This document shows, in pieces, positions 27,213-35,153 of a DNA stretch of 64,000 nucleotides. The DNA comes from Planctomycetota bacterium (lineage in GTDB: Bacteria; Planctomycetota; J058). The position numbers and the translations under genes are program-made. The notes below the pieces were generated by a model. The model was not told where the DNA came from, ran no database searches, and saw only the letters and a list, made by a program, of their open reading frames with translations. The stretch is taken from positions 24,083 to 88,082 of the forward strand of contig RFHU01000012.1 in NCBI GenBank assembly GCA_003695705.1. Direction: 5' to 3'. Position 1 is the first letter of the stretch. Each line of letters opens with the position of its first letter.

Positions 27213-27229
27213 GCGAGGCGGAGCCTCGC
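27213..27229 (-). terminator. Candidate terminator after the pseudokinase operon
   Basis: A 7-bp stem (GCGAGGC / GCCTCGC) with a GGA triloop, 19 bases beyond the stop of the 70-residue gene on the minus strand. No T-tract follows. Confidence 0.3.
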
Positions 27230-27247
27230 CGCCTCCGCCGCCCGCGG

Positions 27248-27460
27248 TCAGGCGAAGAAGCCGCCCTTCTTGCGCCCCTGCTTGAGCGGAGGCCTCCACG
27301 CGTGCTCGGGGTCGGGCAAGAAGCAGGAGCTCACTTGCTCGTCGAGTTGGAGCACGACCAGCCAGCCGCCCGGGACCCGCTGCCGGTACTGCCGGATGGA
27401 CGCGCCCGAGCCGTCGACGAGTTCCCACTCCGCGGTCTGGGCCGGCGTGTCGTCGCTCAC
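27248..27460 (-). CDS. 70-residue protein coupled to the pseudokinase
   Basis: The GTG start overlaps the TGA of the pseudokinase gene (GTGA), so translation is probably coupled. The protein has a beta-rich middle (EWELVDGSGASIRQYRQRV, GGWLVVLQLDEQVSSCFLP) and a basic end (QGRKKGGFFA). There is no signal peptide or membrane helix. I do not recognise it. Similar small proteins with a WLVV-Q core could be a beta-sheet domain. A role as partner of the pseudokinase-FHA protein is inferred from position. Confidence 0.7.
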   Translation of the reverse strand: MSDDTPAQTAEWELVDGSGASIRQYRQRVPGGWLVVLQLDEQVSSCFLPDPEHAWRPPLKQGRKKGGFFA

Positions 27461-29160
27461 GAGGCCTCCTCGAGTTCGAAGACGATCCCCACGCCGGCCA
27501 CCTCGAGGCGCTGGCCGGCGCGCAGCGGCGAGCGGTCGGGAACCGGAACGCCGTCGACCGCCAGGGTGCCCTCGCTGGGGGTCAGGTTCACCGCCCAGTG
27601 GCCTCCGGCGGAGCGCACCACGAGCGCCGCGCGACCCGGCGCATCCCGCGGGAGGCGAAGCTCGCACGACGCAGCGCTGCCGAGGGAGACCAGACTCGTC
27701 ACGCGGACGGAGGCCCCCTCGGCCAGACGGAGCCGTCCCGGAGGCGGCAGCGCAAGCTCGGCCTCGAGGGGCGCTTCGAGAAGCGCGGAAGCGACGCCGC
27801 GCGAACCGCTCGGCCGCCGAGCGCGCGAGGTCGCCTCCGTGGCGACGTCCTCCGCGCCGGCGGAACCCGTCGGACTCCGGGGCTCCGCGGCGCAAGGGCT
27901 CGCTCCGGTCGTGCGCCGTACGCAGACCGTGTCCTCGCCCACCTTCTCGGTCTCTGTTTCGGGAATGAGGTCCAGCGGGTCCACCACCTCCAGGGTGAGC
28001 CGAAAGCGTTCGGCGACGAGGAGTTCGTCCCCCGGGCGGACGTAGGAGGAGTTGCGCAGAAGTCGACCGTTGAGAAGGGTCGGGTTGCTCGCGGAGAGCG
28101 GGGTGACCTCCAGGCGATCGCCGCGGCGGCGGAATTCGAGTTGCCGGCGGGAGACCCGCGGATCGTCGATGCGCACCGCCACGCCCGGGGCACGCCCCAC
28201 CACGAATCGCTCCTGTTCCACCACCACGTCGCACAGGACCCGGTCGCCCGAGGAGGCGCGCACGCGAAGGGGTTCGCGGGCAAAGCGGCCCGTCTCCAAC
28301 AAGTAGGCGCTCGCGAGATCTTCGTCCTCCTCGCCGTCGCTCTGCGGGGCAATGGCGCGCAGGGCGTCGCGAGCCTCGGCCACCGTGGAGTAGCGCGCCC
28401 CAGGGAACCACGCGGCCAGGCGGGAAAGGACGTCGCGCACCGCCTCGGGCAGGTCGGCCGGGAGGGGGAGGCCGCGGTCGCGCAGCGCCTCGAGCCGGTC
28501 CGGCAGCGGCTGTGCTTCGTAGGGAAGCCGACCTTCGAGCGCGCGGTAGAGGGTCATGCCGAGCCCGTAGAGGTCGGCGCGACCATCGACCGGCACGTCG
28601 TCGTTCGCGGACAGTTCGGGGGCGGCGTAGAGGGGGCTGCCGATGCTGGCGGTTCCCGCCGGGCTCGCGCCGTCGGGATCGAGGACGCTCGAGAGGCCGA
28701 GCCCCGCGAGCTTGGCGCGACCGCTGCCCGCCACCAGAATGCGCTCGGGGCGCACGTCGCGATGCACCACACGCTGCTCCTCGGCGCAGGCGAGGGCCTC
28801 GGCAACGTCCGCGGCCACCGCAAGGGCCCGCGGAAGGGGCAAGCGTCCGTCGCCGTCGGAGAGGAGCGCGGAGAGCTTGCGCGCACCCGGGAGCCACTCG
28901 AAGGCCAGGTAGCGCTCCCCGGTGTCGGGGCAGGTTCCCAGGGTGTGCAAGGTCAGGACGTTGGGATGGCGCAGACGCGCGGCGACCTTGGCCTCGCGCA
29001 GGAAGCGCTCGCGGGCCTTGGGATCGGCGTTCGGGTCGAGGACCTTGAGCAGCACGTCGCGCTGGAGGCTGAGCTGACGCGCCTTGTAGAGCCGACCGCC
29101 TTCCTCGCGTCCGAGGCGTTCCAGGATCGCGTAGCCGTTGATGCGTGGATCGATCGACAC
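27457..29160 (-). CDS. Pseudokinase with two C-terminal FHA-type domains
   Basis: A 567-residue protein starting at GTG (29160). Residues about 8-270 have a kinase fold: Lys39 in DVLLKVLD, HRD at 133-135, YAAPEL and DLYGLGMTLYRALEG. Key catalytic residues are changed. The second glycine of the loop is Glu19, the metal-binding Asn of HRDxxxxN is Arg140, and DFG is replaced by GLG with the Asp missing at 153. ATP hydrolysis is therefore unlikely. A first FHA domain (about 305-385) keeps FVVGRAP, SRRQLEF and NPTLLNG, so it may bind phosphothreonine. A second FHA-like domain ends the protein (CELRLPRDAPGRAALVV). There is no transmembrane helix. It probably acts as a phospho-dependent scaffold (inference). 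Confidence 0.87.
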   Translation of the reverse strand: MSIDPRINGYAILERLGREEGGRLYKARQLSLQRDVLLKVLDPNADPKARERFLREAKVAARLRHPNVLTLHTLGTCPDTGERYLAFEWLPGARKLSALLSDGDGRLPLPRALAVAADVAEALACAEEQRVVHRDVRPERILVAGSGRAKLAGLGLSSVLDPDGASPAGTASIGSPLYAAPELSANDDVPVDGRADLYGLGMTLYRALEGRLPYEAQPLPDRLEALRDRGLPLPADLPEAVRDVLSRLAAWFPGARYSTVAEARDALRAIAPQSDGEEDEDLASAYLLETGRFAREPLRVRASSGDRVLCDVVVEQERFVVGRAPGVAVRIDDPRVSRRQLEFRRRGDRLEVTPLSASNPTLLNGRLLRNSSYVRPGDELLVAERFRLTLEVVDPLDLIPETETEKVGEDTVCVRRTTGASPCAAEPRSPTGSAGAEDVATEATSRARRPSGSRGVASALLEAPLEAELALPPPGRLRLAEGASVRVTSLVSLGSAASCELRLPRDAPGRAALVVRSAGGHWAVNLTPSEGTLAVDGVPVPDRSPLRAGQRLEVAGVGIVFELEEAS

Positions 29161-29186
29161 GAACGCGAGGGCCCCTCTCGAGGAGC

Positions 29187-30332
29187 CTAGCGCAGCGGGG
29201 CGGGCCGCACCACGGTCCCATCGAGCAAACGCGCGCGAGCCCCACCTCGCCCCCGCTCCGTCCCACGCGGGAGAAGGAGTCGGCGAAGGCAGCAGGAGCG
29301 GGCACGGCGCCCGGAACGCCAGCGCTCGGCGCAGTCTCGGGCGACCCCGAGGGCAGGGCGCGGAGCGCCGTCCGCGTAGTACGCGAACCGCCGCCCGCGA
29401 GGCTGGCGATCTTCGAGGCGCCAGGCGAAGGCCGCGGCGAGGCCGAGGCGCTCGGCGGACTGCAAGAAGCCCTCCGTGGCACGCGCCTGCAGCGGAGCGT
29501 CCTCGCGGGAGCTGGCCTGGCCGAACTCGCCTAGGACCAGGGGGAGACCGCGCGCGCGCGTCCGCAGCGCGAGAAGGACTCCCCAGGGAAGGCGTCCGCG
29601 GTCGTCGTAAGCGTGCACGTCGTGGAAGTCGAGGCCGAGGCGATCGAAGCGCCCCCAAAGGAGGTCCCGAACCGCGGTGCGGTGGCCGCTGCTCGCGGTG
29701 ACCTTGAGCCAGGGAGCCCGCGCGTGCACGAAGGCCGCCGTGCGCTGCAGCCAGCGGCGCGCTCCGCACCAACCCCGCGGCCAGACGCCGGCGCGTAGCG
29801 CGCCCTGGACCTCGTTCAGAAGGTCGAGTCCGTAGCAGGCATCAGGTTCGCGCGCAAGGACGTCGAGGATCGGCCCGATGACCTCTTGACGGAAGGCCTC
29901 GGCGCAGGGGTTCCCTTCGCAGAGGAGGCCCCGCCAGCGCTCGAAGGCGAGGCCGTCGCGCCCCCAGTGAGCCGGCCAGTTGCCGCTGAGCAGGGTCCAG
30001 TAGACGCGCAGGCCGTGGGAGCGAGCCCTCGCGGCCACCCGTCCGACGCGCTCGAGGAAGCCGGAATCGACCCCTACGGGGCGCGCGCCCTCCCAGCGGA
30101 CGCCCTCTCGGGCGCGGCCTTCGCAGAGCCACACCCGCACCGCCTCGCCCCCTCCGGACCGCGCGCGTGCGAACACCCGCTCCCAATCGCGTGGGTCGTA
30201 GGCCGCGCTCAGGTCGCGACCGTACTTCCCTTCGATCCAGGCGATGTTGTAGCCCAGCGTCGGCGGAGCCCCGACCGCGGAGGCGGCGGGGACGAACAGG
30301 AGCGCCGCCGCGAACCAAGCGCGTGGAAACAC
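29187..30332 (-). CDS. Secreted GH5-like (clan A) glycoside hydrolase
   Basis: A 381-residue protein starting at GTG with GGAGGT upstream. A signal peptide is evident (about 1-22, FAAALLFVPAASAVGAPP). The rest resembles a TIM-barrel hydrolase of clan GH-A: GYNIAWIEG, EAVRVWLCEG, LRVYWTLLSGNW, LDLLNEVQG with the presumed acid/base Glu174, DFHDVHAYDD, and LVLGEFGQ with the presumed nucleophile Glu269. GH5 enzymes cleave beta-linked glucans, mannans and related glycans. The substrate cannot be told. The C-terminal 45 residues are Arg/Cys-rich and not domain-like. It ends 26 bases before the pseudokinase start on the same strand. Confidence 0.78.
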   Translation of the reverse strand: MFPRAWFAAALLFVPAASAVGAPPTLGYNIAWIEGKYGRDLSAAYDPRDWERVFARARSGGGEAVRVWLCEGRAREGVRWEGARPVGVDSGFLERVGRVAARARSHGLRVYWTLLSGNWPAHWGRDGLAFERWRGLLCEGNPCAEAFRQEVIGPILDVLAREPDACYGLDLLNEVQGALRAGVWPRGWCGARRWLQRTAAFVHARAPWLKVTASSGHRTAVRDLLWGRFDRLGLDFHDVHAYDDRGRLPWGVLLALRTRARGLPLVLGEFGQASSREDAPLQARATEGFLQSAERLGLAAAFAWRLEDRQPRGRRFAYYADGAPRPALGVARDCAERWRSGRRARSCCLRRLLLPRGTERGRGGARARLLDGTVVRPAPLR

Positions 30333-30466
30333 CGGAGCACCTCCGCGAGCAGCCTACCCGACCGAGCGACCGGAGCGGAGCGCGTTCGCCGCCTCGACGC
30401 GCCCCCGCGGGACCGGCGCGGCGCCAGGAGGCAGCGGGCTGGCGCCCTCGCCAGGGGGAACGCGCC

Positions 30467-30697
30467 TCAGCCCTTGGGGAGCAAGCGGACGACGGGCCAG
30501 CCGACCCAGACTTGCAAGGAGCCGTCCTCCGGAGCGCGCCGCGTGCGCGCCACGCCGGCGGCCGCGCGGCGCTCCCACGTGCGCCGCAGGGGACCCTCGA
30601 GTTCGCACAGCCGCCGCCAGGCCACACCGACCTCCTCCCACCTCTTCGGCACGGGAGCGCGCACGCCTTGAACCGACGCCGGGGTAAGGTAGTGCAT
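30467..30697 (-). CDS. Possible small protein (about 76 residues)
   Basis: This lies in the 378-base gap between the GH5-like gene and the divergent coiled-coil gene. The frame ends at 30467 and uses mostly G or C at third positions. ATG at 30697 would give 76 residues. GTG at 30625, after GGAGGAGG, would give 52. The sequence is basic with several tryptophans (VAWRRLCELEGPLRRTWERR, VWVGWPVVRLLPKG). No family is recognised. Apart from this the gap holds nothing I can identify. The ATG is close to the Shine-Dalgarno of the divergent gene, which weakens the longer version. Confidence 0.35.
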   Translation of the reverse strand: MHYLTPASVQGVRAPVPKRWEEVGVAWRRLCELEGPLRRTWERRAAAGVARTRRAPEDGSLQVWVGWPVVRLLPKG

Positions 30698-30710
30698 GGG
30701 AGGTCGCGCC

Positions 30711-31598
30711 ATGGGGCTGGGCAAGTGGTTCAACCGCTACATTCTCGAAGTGCAGCGGGAGGAGGGCGAACCTCCTGCGGACCCCGAGCGCAGCCCGGAA
30801 GAAGCCGCGCGGACCGCGCCCCTCGTGCCGACCCGGCCCGCCCGCGAGGTCATCGAGGACCTCCCGCAGCCGACCTTCACCGACCTCGAGGCGGAACTCG
30901 AGGCGCGCAGGGCAGCGCGCGGGGAGAAGGACCGCCCGTCGGCGGCGTCGGCGGCGCCGGCGGACGACGCGAGCGTGGCCAACGAGACGCCCACGGCGGA
31001 CGACGGGTGCGTCGCGGCGGAAACGCCGACGCCGCCGGCGCCGGCGCGCGACCCGCTCGACGACGGAGGGCCCCCGCCGGTGACGGTCGAGCAGGTCTAC
31101 GCGGCCGCCAAGCTGAAGAAGCCCTTGCACGGCTTCACCCTGGAGAAGGTCGCCGCGATGCTCTCGGACCCGCGGCTGGAGTCCCTCGACGAGCGGTCCC
31201 GCGCCAACGCCGTGGCGGTGATGCTCGACGCAGCCGGGGTGAAGGTGACCGAGATCCTCCGCCAAGCCGCCGAGCGCGACGGCGCCCTCGACCGCTTCGA
31301 AGGCTTCCTCACCGACAAGCTGATCTCCCTCGAGGTCGCCCTCGAGAAGGAGAACTCCGAACTCGAGGCGGAGATCGAACGGCTCATCGCGCGCAAGCGC
31401 GAACAGTTGGAGAAGAACCGCCAGCGGCTGCTGGAGAAGGAGCGCGAACTGGCGCGCTTCCGACGCGTCAAGCGGGCCGAGGAGGAGCGTCTGTTCGAGG
31501 TCGTCCGCCACTTCACGACCGACAACCCCGTCAGCATCACCGCCCTCGGAGAGGGCCCGCACTCGCCAGAGGACGACGAGGAGCCCCCCGCCGCCTGA
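30711..31598 (+). CDS. Hypothetical protein with C-terminal coiled coil
   Basis: A 295-residue protein. ATG at 30711 is chosen because GGGAGG at 30698-30703 sits at the right distance. ATG at 30696 is the alternative. The N-terminus (GLGKWFNRYILEVQREEGE) is a possible amphipathic helix, followed by about 90 disordered residues rich in Pro, Ala, Asp and Thr. A helical domain follows from about residue 125 (VEQVYAAAKLKKPLHGFTLE, KVAAMLSDPRLESLDERSRA). It leads into a strong coiled coil at about 205-265 (LEAEIERLIARKREQLEKNR). The tail is acidic. There is no signal or membrane segment. The family is not recognised. A cytoplasmic scaffold or regulator is possible. Confidence 0.72.
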   Translation: MGLGKWFNRYILEVQREEGEPPADPERSPEEAARTAPLVPTRPAREVIEDLPQPTFTDLEAELEARRAARGEKDRPSAASAAPADDASVANETPTADDGCVAAETPTPPAPARDPLDDGGPPPVTVEQVYAAAKLKKPLHGFTLEKVAAMLSDPRLESLDERSRANAVAVMLDAAGVKVTEILRQAAERDGALDRFEGFLTDKLISLEVALEKENSELEAEIERLIARKREQLEKNRQRLLEKERELARFRRVKRAEEERLFEVVRHFTTDNPVSITALGEGPHSPEDDEEPPAA

Positions 31599-31853
31599 AC
31601 TCGGTCGCCGGAGAGGGTCGACGGCGTCCAGACCGGCCGCTCGCCCGGTCGCAAGGCGAGCAGCGAAGGCCTGCGGCCTCCTTGCGGGCGCGGGGGAGCC
31701 GCATCCGCCCTGCTGCTCGGCCCCGGAGAGGACGCGGTGGGTCGCGGGTCGCTGCCCGCGTCGGGAAAGCCGCGTCGCCCCTGCGGTCCGGGGAGGCGCC
31801 GGACGGTCGTCGCGGGCGGATGGGCTTCCCCCGCGCTGCGTAGGCCCCGCTCC

Positions 31854-32585
31854 TCAGGCCTTGCGTGGGTTCGGCCCCTGCCTCGCCCAGCGACGACGCT
31901 TGGCGCGACCGAGTCGGAGGACCTCCCTCCAGAGGGTGCCCGGGGAGAGCCCGCGCAGCCGACTGTATTCCTCGAGGGCGCGCCAGCGCGCCCCCGCGCC
32001 GAGGGGTCGGGGGCCGGCCTGCGCGTAGGCGTCCAGGCTCGCCAGATTGCGCAGGACCAGGTCGCGGGGTACGCGGCGCCGGCGGCGTACGTCGTCGAGG
32101 TCGACGGGGACGAGGGCGCCTCCCTCCCCTTCGGCCACGACCAAGTTCGGTGGCTTCACGTCGCGCAAGCAGAACCCCGCCTCGTGGAGGCGGGCGAGAA
32201 GGGAAGCCGTCGCTCGCGCCAGCCGACGGGCCGTGTCCGCGTCGGCCCGCGCCAGTGCCTCGGCCAAGGTCGGCCCGGGAACGTGGCGGGCGACGTACAC
32301 CGAGCGCCCGCGCTCCTCGACGACCCCCAAGGGCTCGGGTACACGAAAGCCCGCCGCGCGCAGTGCACGGGCCCCGGCCAGCGAGCGCGCGGCGCGGCTC
32401 CCGCGCAGGGCGACGCCCAGGCGCGTGCGCCAGCGCAACGTAACGCGCTCCTTGCACACCGCGTCGCTCGCCTCGTCGAAGGGGACGCGCGTCACGCGCC
32501 GGTCGGCGGCGGCACGAAGCACGGCCGCGCCTTGCGCGCGGTCGTGGGCCGCCAGGAGCTCGCGCAGGCGCTCGCGCGGGATCAC
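31854..32585 (-). CDS. WaaP/InaA-like lipopolysaccharide kinase
   Basis: A 243-residue protein. The GTG at 32585 overlaps the TGA of the upstream glycosyltransferase, giving translational coupling. It belongs to the LPS-core heptose kinase fold (Kdo/WaaP family). A lysine in AVCKERV (about residue 46) is in the position of the ATP-binding lysine. The catalytic loop is LRDVKPPNLVV with Asp142 and Asn147, and the metal-binding Asp is in PVDLDDVRR. Family members phosphorylate sugars of the lipid A core on the cytoplasmic face of the inner membrane. The neighbouring glycosyltransferases support a role in surface glycolipid assembly. Confidence 0.85.
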   Translation of the reverse strand: MIPRERLRELLAAHDRAQGAAVLRAAADRRVTRVPFDEASDAVCKERVTLRWRTRLGVALRGSRAARSLAGARALRAAGFRVPEPLGVVEERGRSVYVARHVPGPTLAEALARADADTARRLARATASLLARLHEAGFCLRDVKPPNLVVAEGEGGALVPVDLDDVRRRRRVPRDLVLRNLASLDAYAQAGPRPLGAGARWRALEEYSRLRGLSPGTLWREVLRLGRAKRRRWARQGPNPRKA

Positions 32586-33463
32586 CCCGAGCGGGTCCTC
32601 TGCGCCGGGTCTTCCCGCTCGGCGCTGGCCTCCGCGTCGGTCGCGTGGGTCGCGGCCGGGTCTTCGCCCCGCCGCCCGTAGCGCACGCGCTCCCCACGGC
32701 CGCGCGAGCGCCCTTCTACGTGCAGGAACACCCACAACTTTGCGTAGCGCAAGAACACGTAGACCGCGCCCAGGACCGCGACGATGAACCCGCGCCAGCC
32801 ATCGAGGAAGCCCGCCTTGAGGACGAACATCTTGAAGAACTTGAAGGGCGGGTTGAGGAGGAGCTGGAGGGTCACCGCGCGCTGGCCGCGGGCCAGCTTC
32901 TCTTCGGCCGCGATGGTCGAGAAGTAATCGATGGTCTTGAGGTGGTCGGAGATGCTCCGGTAGGTGTAGTGCTCGAGGTCCGCGTCCAGGCGCCCCACAC
33001 GGCTCCCGGGATCGAGGTAGACGTGGTCGTGCGGATTCACCCCGCCCCAGCGCCCCCGCGCGCGGCGAAAGAGGCGCAGCTTGCGATCGGGGTACCAGCC
33101 GCCGTGACGGATCCAGCGTCCTAGGTAGATGTTGCGTCGGTTGAGCTCGTAGCCGTCGCGGTCGGGCGCAGCCAACGCGCGCTCGATTCGCTCCCGCAGC
33201 GCGGGGGTAACCCGCTCGTCGGCGTCGATGCACAGGACCCACTCGCCGGTGGCCTGGTCGATGGCGAAGTTCTTCTGCTCGATGTGCCCTGGCCAGTCGC
33301 GCTCGATGACCCGAGCGCCGAGGGAGGCAGCGATGGCTCGGGTGCGGTCCGTGGAGTGGGAATCCACCACCACGACTTCGTCGCAGAAGGAGACGCTCTC
33401 GATGCAGGCGCCAATGTTCGCCTCTTCGTTGAAGGCGATGATGCAGGCGGTCAAGGTTGGCAC
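32582..33463 (-). CDS. Family 2 glycosyltransferase, WaaE/KdtX-like
   Basis: A 293-residue protein starting at GTG (33463), overlapping the end of the upstream GT4 gene by 13 bases. GT-A fold motifs are LTACIIAFNEEANIGACIES (core IIAFNEEANI), EVVVVDSHSTDRT, GHIEQKNFAID, and the metal-binding DxD in LCIDADERV. A membrane-associated segment near the C-terminus (FIVAVLGAVYVFLRYAKLW) resembles the LPS-core beta-1,4-glucosyltransferase group (WaaE/KdtX). The C-terminal 35 residues are charged and variable. It probably adds a hexose to a core oligosaccharide. The exact acceptor is unknown. Confidence 0.88.
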   Translation of the reverse strand: MPTLTACIIAFNEEANIGACIESVSFCDEVVVVDSHSTDRTRAIAASLGARVIERDWPGHIEQKNFAIDQATGEWVLCIDADERVTPALRERIERALAAPDRDGYELNRRNIYLGRWIRHGGWYPDRKLRLFRRARGRWGGVNPHDHVYLDPGSRVGRLDADLEHYTYRSISDHLKTIDYFSTIAAEEKLARGQRAVTLQLLLNPPFKFFKMFVLKAGFLDGWRGFIVAVLGAVYVFLRYAKLWVFLHVEGRSRGRGERVRYGRRGEDPAATHATDAEASAEREDPAQRTRSG

Positions 33464-34587
33464 GCGGCCTCCGAGCAGGTCGCGGGCGCAGGGCGGCCCT
33501 CGGCCGCCGCGCGGTAGACCTCGCTCAGGCGGGCGGCGGTGCGCTCCCAGGTGAAGGCACGCGCCCGCTCGCGACCGCGGGCCACGCGCTCGGCGCGCGC
33601 GCCGGGATCGACGGCCTCCCGCAGGGCGGCACCCAGGCCGACGGCGTCCTCCGCGTCGGCGTGCAGGGCGGCCCCGGCGGACACCTCGAGGAGGGCCGGC
33701 GCGCGCGAGGCCACCACGGGGACCTCGGCCCGGAAGGCTTCGAGCAAGGGCATACCGAACCCCTCGTAGCGCGACGGGAAGAGAAGGGCGTCTGCGCCGC
33801 GCAGGAGCGAAGCTACCGCAGCGCTCGGGAGGTAGGAAGGCCGCACGACCCGGCCGACGAGGCCGAGTCGGCCCACGGCGGCCTCGACGGCTTCCGCGCC
33901 GTAGCCTTCGGGCCCGCAGAGCACCAGGCGATGGCGCACGAGCCCCGCGGCGGCGAAGGCCTCGAGCGCCCCGACGGTGTTCTTGCGGCGCGAAAGCTCG
34001 CCCAGGCAAAGCACGTAGGGACCCTCGCCCACCCAGGCCGCCACGCGAGCGCGCGCGACGGCGGGGAGCTCGTGGGAAACGTCCGCTGCCGCGGCGAGCG
34101 GGACCACGGCAACCCGCTCGCCCGGGATGCCGAGGACCCGCTCGAGCTCCTCGCGCACGGCCTGGGTGTAGGTGACCACCAGACGCGCGCGCTCCCGCAC
34201 CCTGCGCCAGTGGGCCTCGCGGGTGCGACGAAAGCGGGCGGTGGAATAGCCGTGTTGGGCGGACAGGTCGTGGATCGTGGCAACCAGGGCCGGGCCGCGG
34301 AGCGAGGGCAGCCGGGCGTCCGGACCGTGGAACACGTCGAGCCGTCGGGCGAGGCCCGGAGTCCAGGAGTCGGCGAAGAACCGGCTCCGACCGGGAAGGA
34401 AGTGCCGCCGGCGACGCAGGCGCGAAAGGCGGTAGAGCACCTCGACGAAGATGTCGGAGCGATCGCGGAGGGCGGCGCACTGGCGGGCGATGGCAAGCCC
34501 GACGCCGGTGGGCCGCGGGACCGCCGCTGCCGAAGCGTCGATGCCCACGCGCAGGGGGCGATCGGGCGGCGGAGGAATCGGGGTCAC
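33451..34587 (-). CDS. Family 4 (GT-B) glycosyltransferase
   Basis: A 378-residue protein whose GTG at 34587 overlaps the TGA of the lipoprotein gene. GT-B features are visible: RVGIDASAAAVPRPTGVG at the N-terminus, VATIHDLSAQHG, SRRKNTVGALEAF, LVLCGPEGYGAE, and the nucleotide-sugar site SRYEGFGMPLLEAF with the E-x7-E spacing of GT4 enzymes. It probably uses a nucleotide-activated sugar at the cytoplasmic membrane face. Lying between a lipoprotein and a GT2/WaaP pair, it fits a surface glycan operon. Confidence 0.9.
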   Translation of the reverse strand: MTPIPPPPDRPLRVGIDASAAAVPRPTGVGLAIARQCAALRDRSDIFVEVLYRLSRLRRRRHFLPGRSRFFADSWTPGLARRLDVFHGPDARLPSLRGPALVATIHDLSAQHGYSTARFRRTREAHWRRVRERARLVVTYTQAVREELERVLGIPGERVAVVPLAAAADVSHELPAVARARVAAWVGEGPYVLCLGELSRRKNTVGALEAFAAAGLVRHRLVLCGPEGYGAEAVEAAVGRLGLVGRVVRPSYLPSAAVASLLRGADALLFPSRYEGFGMPLLEAFRAEVPVVASRAPALLEVSAGAALHADAEDAVGLGAALREAVDPGARAERVARGRERARAFTWERTAARLSEVYRAAAEGRPAPATCSEAACQP

Positions 34588-35153
34588 GGGCCTTCCTCGC
34601 GCGGTGGGAGGGCGGACACCAGGGCGGAGACGACCTCCTCCACGGCGACCGCGCAGGGGTCCTTGTCGACGGGCCATTCCGCCGCCAGCGAAACGCGGTG
34701 GGGCGCGAACCCGCGGTCCGCGTCGGCGCCAAGGTGCACGGCCACGCGCAGGAGGTTGCCCGCGTCGTCGGTGGTCAAGGCCACCGCGCACACGAAGGCG
34801 TCTTCGCCACGCGCTTCGCCGGGGCGCGCGGGGCGGTAGCCGAGTTCGACGAGCGCCGCGCGGGCGGCTCGGGCGGCGCGGCCGAGCAGGCCCGGGGCCT
34901 CGGCGAGGGGGCGAACGGCGTCGCGACCGGCCGCGCGCGCCGTCCCCGGGCGGTAGGCGTCCCTCAGCGCCTGCGCCCAGTCCACCGGCTCGGCGTAGGC
35001 CCAGGCGCCGCGCTCGTCGAGAAGGGGGCAGATGAGGGCAAAGCGGGCTCGCCCTTCGACGGCGAGCCGCTCGTCCCAGTCTTGGACGTAGGCCCGCGGC
35101 CCGGCGCAGCAGCCGACGAGGAGCACGGAGATCGCGAGGGCAGCGGCTTTCAC
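34584..35153 (-). CDS. Small lipoprotein of glycan operon
   Basis: A 189-residue protein starting at GTG 35153, which overlaps the TGA of the upstream gene. A lipoprotein signal is clear (KAAALAISVLLVGC with the lipid Cys at 15). The mature part has the elements DWDERLAVEGRARFAL, LVELGYRPA and LLRVAVHLGADADRG, resembling DUF4136-type lipoproteins in layout. No family is assigned. It is coupled on both sides, so it should be made in step with the PQQ-like protein and the glycosyltransferases. Confidence 0.72.
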   Translation of the reverse strand: MKAAALAISVLLVGCCAGPRAYVQDWDERLAVEGRARFALICPLLDERGAWAYAEPVDWAQALRDAYRPGTARAAGRDAVRPLAEAPGLLGRAARAARAALVELGYRPARPGEARGEDAFVCAVALTTDDAGNLLRVAVHLGADADRGFAPHRVSLAAEWPVDKDPCAVAVEEVVSALVSALPPREEGP

